In this document: positions 59,817 through 64,000 of the stretch, piece after piece
Layout of the letters: the number at the start of each line of letters is the position of its first letter
Position numbering within the stretch: the first letter of the stretch is position 1
From: JAHFUI01 sp039931615
GTDB taxonomy: Bacteria > Acidobacteriota > Vicinamibacteria > Vicinamibacterales > CAVVIG01
Direction: 5' to 3'
Assembly (NCBI GenBank): GCA_039931615.1
Contig: JBDTRR010000007.1
Span: 62,001-126,000 of the forward strand
DNA length: 64,000 nt
Made by a program: the position numbers and the translations under genes
Notes under the pieces: model-generated
The model's database searches: none
Told to the model about the DNA's origin: nothing
The model's input: the letters and a program-made list of their open reading frames with translations, nothing else

Positions 59817-61661
59817 TCAGCTGGCCGCCAACTCTTCTTCCAGCAGCTGCTTTCTGTGCATCGCCGCGTACGGGCCGTTCTGACGGATCAATTCGGCATG
59901 GGTGCCGCGCTCCGCGATCCGGCCCTGCTCGAGCACCAGAATCTGATCGGCATGGCGGACCGTCGAGATCCGGTGCGAGACGATGACGGCCGTGCGCAGG
60001 CGCATCACGTCGCGCAGGCCCGAAAGGATCTCTTCCTCGGTGTAGGTGTCGACCGCCGACAGCGCATCGTCGAGAATCAGGATCGCTGGATCGATGACGA
60101 TGGCGCGGGCCAGTGCGGTGCGCTGCTTCTGGCCGCCCGACAGCGTGATGCCCCGCTCGCCCACCATCGTCTCGTAGCCCTTGGGAAAGTCGGACACGTC
60201 CTTGTCCAGCCGGGCCACTGCCGCCGCTCGTGCGATCCGCTGGCGTCGCTCGAGCCGGGCGGCGCCGGTCGTGCCTGCCTCGCCAGCTTCGATCATGCCA
60301 TCCAGCCCGAACGCAACGTTGTCGGCGACCGTGTCCGAGAACAGGAAGGGCTCCTGCGGCACGAACCCGATCGCCTGGCGCAGCACGGCCAGGGGGATCT
60401 CGAGCACGTCGATGCCGTCAACGAACACGGTGCCTGGAGGCGGCTCGTGCAGACGCGCCAGCAGGCCGATCAGCGTCGACTTGCCGGAGCCGGTGGCGCC
60501 GACCAGGGCGACGGTGCGGCCGGCCGGAACCGTGACCGAGATGCGATCGAGGACGAGCCCGCCGCCGTAGGAGAAGCTCAGGTCGCGGAACTCTAGCTCG
60601 CCACGGAGTGTCGAGGACGCAGAGGGCGCGGCGGGCGCGGAGATCCCGGTCTGCGTCCTCGGCGACCTCTGCGTCCTCTGATCAGCCAGCCGTTCCGCGT
60701 CCCGTATCCGCGGAACGGTCTCGAGTACTTCCAGCATCCGTTTCCAGGATGCCAGCCCCCGCTGCAGCATGTTCGTCACCCAGCCGAACGCGATCACCGG
60801 CCAGCTCAACATCGTCAGATACGAATTGAACGCGACGAACTGGCCGACCGTGATGCGGCCGTTGATGACGTCCCGGCTGCCGATCCACAGCGTGATCAAG
60901 GCGCCGAGGCCGAGAAAGAACGACATGCTGGGGAAGAACAGGCCCTGCAGCGTGACCAGGCGGCGGTTCCGCCGCAGGTACTCTTCGTTCGCGGCGCGGA
61001 ACCGATCGAGCTCGTGGCCCTCCTGGCGATAGGCGCGGACGACCCGGACGCCCGACAGCGCTTCCTGCACCACCGCGCTGAGCTCGGACAGTTGGGCCTG
61101 GATCTGCTCGAACCGCTGGTGGATGGCGCTGCCGAAATACTTCACCGAAATCGAGACCAACGGCAGCGGAATCAGCGCCAGCAGCGTCAGCCGGGCGTCA
61201 ATCGAGATCATCAGCGTCAGCGCCACGATCAGCGTCAACAGCGTGCTGGTCGAGTACATGATCGCGGGACCGATCATCATCCGGACCGCGTTGAGATCGT
61301 TGGTCGCCCGCGACATCAGGTCGCCGGTGCGGTGCTTCTGGAAGAATTCGAGCGGTAGCGTCTGCAGGTGCGCGAAGAAGTCGTTCCGCATGTCGTACTC
61401 GATGTAGCGGGACACACCGGTCAGGATGCGGCGCTGCAGGAACAGGAAGCCGCCGCTGACGAGGCCGATGGCGAGCAGCAGGCCGCCGTACTCGACCAGC
61501 TTGCCGCGGGTCACGCCGGTCTTGAGATCGTCGATGGCGTAGCCGAGCACCCACGGGCCGGTCACCGCGACGCCGCGGGTCACGACGACGCAGGCCAGTC
61601 CCTTCAGGAAATCGCGCCGGTACCGATGGACGTAGCCGAACAGGCGCCGATACGGAGACAT
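59817..61661 (-). CDS. Heterodimeric ABC exporter half-transporter (LSGGQ, degenerate Walker B)
   Basis: The 614 residues have the same layout as the partner: Walker A GATGSGKST, signature LSGGQKQRTALARAI, Walker B ILILDDALSAVD with Asp in place of the catalytic Glu, and the switch His in VIVSHRIST. With the LSVGQ of the partner this gives one degenerate and one consensus ATP site. The linker before the ATPase domain (about RTQRSPRTQTGISAPAAPSA) is encoded by a 9-nt-period inverted repeat. TATACT lies 6 nt upstream of its ATG. Confidence 0.92.
   Translation of the reverse strand: MSPYRRLFGYVHRYRRDFLKGLACVVVTRGVAVTGPWVLGYAIDDLKTGVTRGKLVEYGGLLLAIGLVSGGFLFLQRRILTGVSRYIEYDMRNDFFAHLQTLPLEFFQKHRTGDLMSRATNDLNAVRMMIGPAIMYSTSTLLTLIVALTLMISIDARLTLLALIPLPLVSISVKYFGSAIHQRFEQIQAQLSELSAVVQEALSGVRVVRAYRQEGHELDRFRAANEEYLRRNRRLVTLQGLFFPSMSFFLGLGALITLWIGSRDVINGRITVGQFVAFNSYLTMLSWPVIAFGWVTNMLQRGLASWKRMLEVLETVPRIRDAERLADQRTQRSPRTQTGISAPAAPSASSTLRGELEFRDLSFSYGGGLVLDRISVTVPAGRTVALVGATGSGKSTLIGLLARLHEPPPGTVFVDGIDVLEIPLAVLRQAIGFVPQEPFLFSDTVADNVAFGLDGMIEAGEAGTTGAARLERRQRIARAAAVARLDKDVSDFPKGYETMVGERGITLSGGQKQRTALARAIVIDPAILILDDALSAVDTYTEEEILSGLRDVMRLRTAVIVSHRISTVRHADQILVLEQGRIAERGTHAELIRQNGPYAAMHRKQLLEEELAAS
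60613..60677. repeat. Nonanucleotide-period inverted repeat inside the ABC exporter gene
   Basis: GAGGACGCA, GAGGGCGCG and GCGGGCGCG run one way (60613-60639); CTGCGTCCT, CGGCGACCT and CTGCGTCCT run the other (60651-60677). Both halves keep a 9-nt period, so the insert stays in frame. Confidence 0.7.
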
Positions 61662-61667
61662 GATTCG

Positions 61668-61673
61668 AGTATA
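61668..61673 (-). promoter_or_regulatory. Possible -10 element of the ABC exporter operon
   Basis: TATACT on the minus strand, 6 nt upstream of the ATG at 61661; same arrangement as at typA. No -35 is obvious. Confidence 0.4.
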
Positions 61674-61756
61674 GCGTCGGGGCCGGCCCGCCCGGGCCGC
61701 GGCGGACCCTGGCCCGGCCGCCCGCCCGTTCCCTTTAACGACGAGCGAAGCCGGGC

Positions 61757-61762
61757 TACAAT
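61757..61762 (+). promoter_or_regulatory. Possible -10 element of cstA
   Basis: TACAAT lies 8 nt before the ATG at 61771, the same distance as at fmdB. No -35 is obvious. Confidence 0.35.
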
Positions 61763-61770
61763 TCCGGCTT

Positions 61771-63588
<1,818 letters not shown>

Positions 63589-63605
63589 GAAACAGGCGGT
63601 CGGCT

Positions 63606-63630
63606 GGCTGAGCGACGCGCTGGCTCAGCC
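63606..63630 (+). terminator. Inverted repeat after cstA
   Basis: GGCTGAGC and GCTCAGCC pair over 8 bp with a 9-nt loop, 18 nt after the cstA stop. No T-tract, so it would be a weak or factor-dependent terminator. Confidence 0.4.
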
Positions 63631-63732
63631 GTTGCCGAGCCGTTGAGCGTTTCAGCCGATCGAGCCTGTGCTATTCTCCAATCCCCCCGGCTGGCGCCCC
63701 CAGGCTTGTCTTTTTCGAGGTTCTCAAACCGT

Positions 63733-64000
63733 ATGACGACACGATTTGCTACCCGCCTGTACGCGCTGATCGGCCTGGCCGCCAGCTTCGTGCTTGTCGC
63801 CGGCCCGGCTCGTGCCCAGTTCACGCCGCGACCGCTCAGCGATCCCGCGACTGGCGAGCGTTATCACATCGAATTCGCCGCTGGTTTGTGGTCTCCGAGC
63901 GCGCAGATGTCGATTACCAGCGAGTCGCTCGGCATCCTCGGCTCCTCGATCGACTTCAAGAAGGACCTGGCGCTGACCGATCAGCGGTTTCCCGAGCTGC
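63733..64000 (+). CDS. Signal-peptide outer-membrane-like protein (3' end outside window)
   Basis: The ATG at 63733 opens a frame that runs off the window after 89 codons. A signal peptide (YALIGLAASFVLVAGPARAQ) is followed by ERYHIEFAAGLWSPSAQMSITSESLGILGSSIDFKKDLALTDQRFPEL, the pattern of a beta-barrel with first strands and a periplasmic turn. No family is recognised. Confidence 0.65.
   Translation, partial: MTTRFATRLYALIGLAASFVLVAGPARAQFTPRPLSDPATGERYHIEFAAGLWSPSAQMSITSESLGILGSSIDFKKDLALTDQRFPEL

Overview
The window is gene-dense, GC-rich chromosomal DNA (roughly two thirds G+C by eye) from a Gram-negative, LPS-making bacterium: lpxB, lpxD, several signal-peptide beta-barrel-like proteins and a DsbA-type protein are present. 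The housekeeping set, the wordy intergenic repeats and the protein flavour suggest Acidobacteriota, probably class Vicinamibacteria; that placement is inference, not proof. No insertion sequence, phage, CRISPR array or plasmid gene was seen. The only gene-free stretch over 300 bases (53565-53927) holds a 6S RNA.

Layout. 1-9 kb: 3' part of a DsbA-like protein, a rhomboid protease, the GTPase BipA, a PIG-V-type mannosyltransferase-like membrane protein, an FmdB zinc ribbon, an MFS exporter, an M49-like metallopeptidase and YqgE. 9-18 kb (minus strand): queG, acnA, an osmoprotectant ABC importer (permease fused to binding protein, plus ATPase), and a three-gene secreted matrixin operon with overlapping ends. 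18-26 kb (minus): lpxB behind a two-subunit M16 peptidase pair, lpxD with an overlapping outer-membrane-like gene, and an S1/P1-type nuclease. 25.7-30 kb: ydjM-like gene and nfo (plus), then MEMO-like, AMMECR1-like and a divergent PRPP synthetase (minus). 30.3-34.1 kb (plus): gatC-gatA followed by a translationally coupled HEAGH metallopeptidase and an ATP-grasp ligase, the best candidate for an undescribed small system. 34.1-37.8 kb: dnaK-hsp20-rpoZ-small membrane protein (minus) and a second Hsp20 (plus). 37.8-43.2 kb (plus): ymdB, xseA, xseB, ispA, tlyA, nadK. 43-46 kb: mltG/ruvX (minus) and a CtpA-like S41 protein that seems to lack its catalytic dyad. 46.2-53.6 kb (plus): tRNA-Val, then thrS-infC-rpmI-rplT-pheS-pheT-zapB-like-zapA, 6S RNA, rny, thiL, a DUF2062 protein and a 3D-domain protein. 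57.9-64 kb: a heterodimeric ABC exporter (minus), cstA (plus) and the 5' part of an outer-membrane-like gene.

Two repeat systems run through the window. One is a family of hairpins whose centre (CTGAAG/CTTCAG) is constant while the stems change in a compensated way, usually bounded by TACGT/ACGTA. The other is a set of heptanucleotide-period tandem arrays with different unit sequences at different loci; some have entered coding sequence (MFS C-terminus, ThiL N-terminus). Other points of note: an AUC start codon for infC, a complete 6S RNA with its own promoter, a PheT lacking its OB-fold domain, a hairpin over the acnA ribosome binding site, and several -10-like hexamers placed so close to start codons that the mRNAs would be leaderless.
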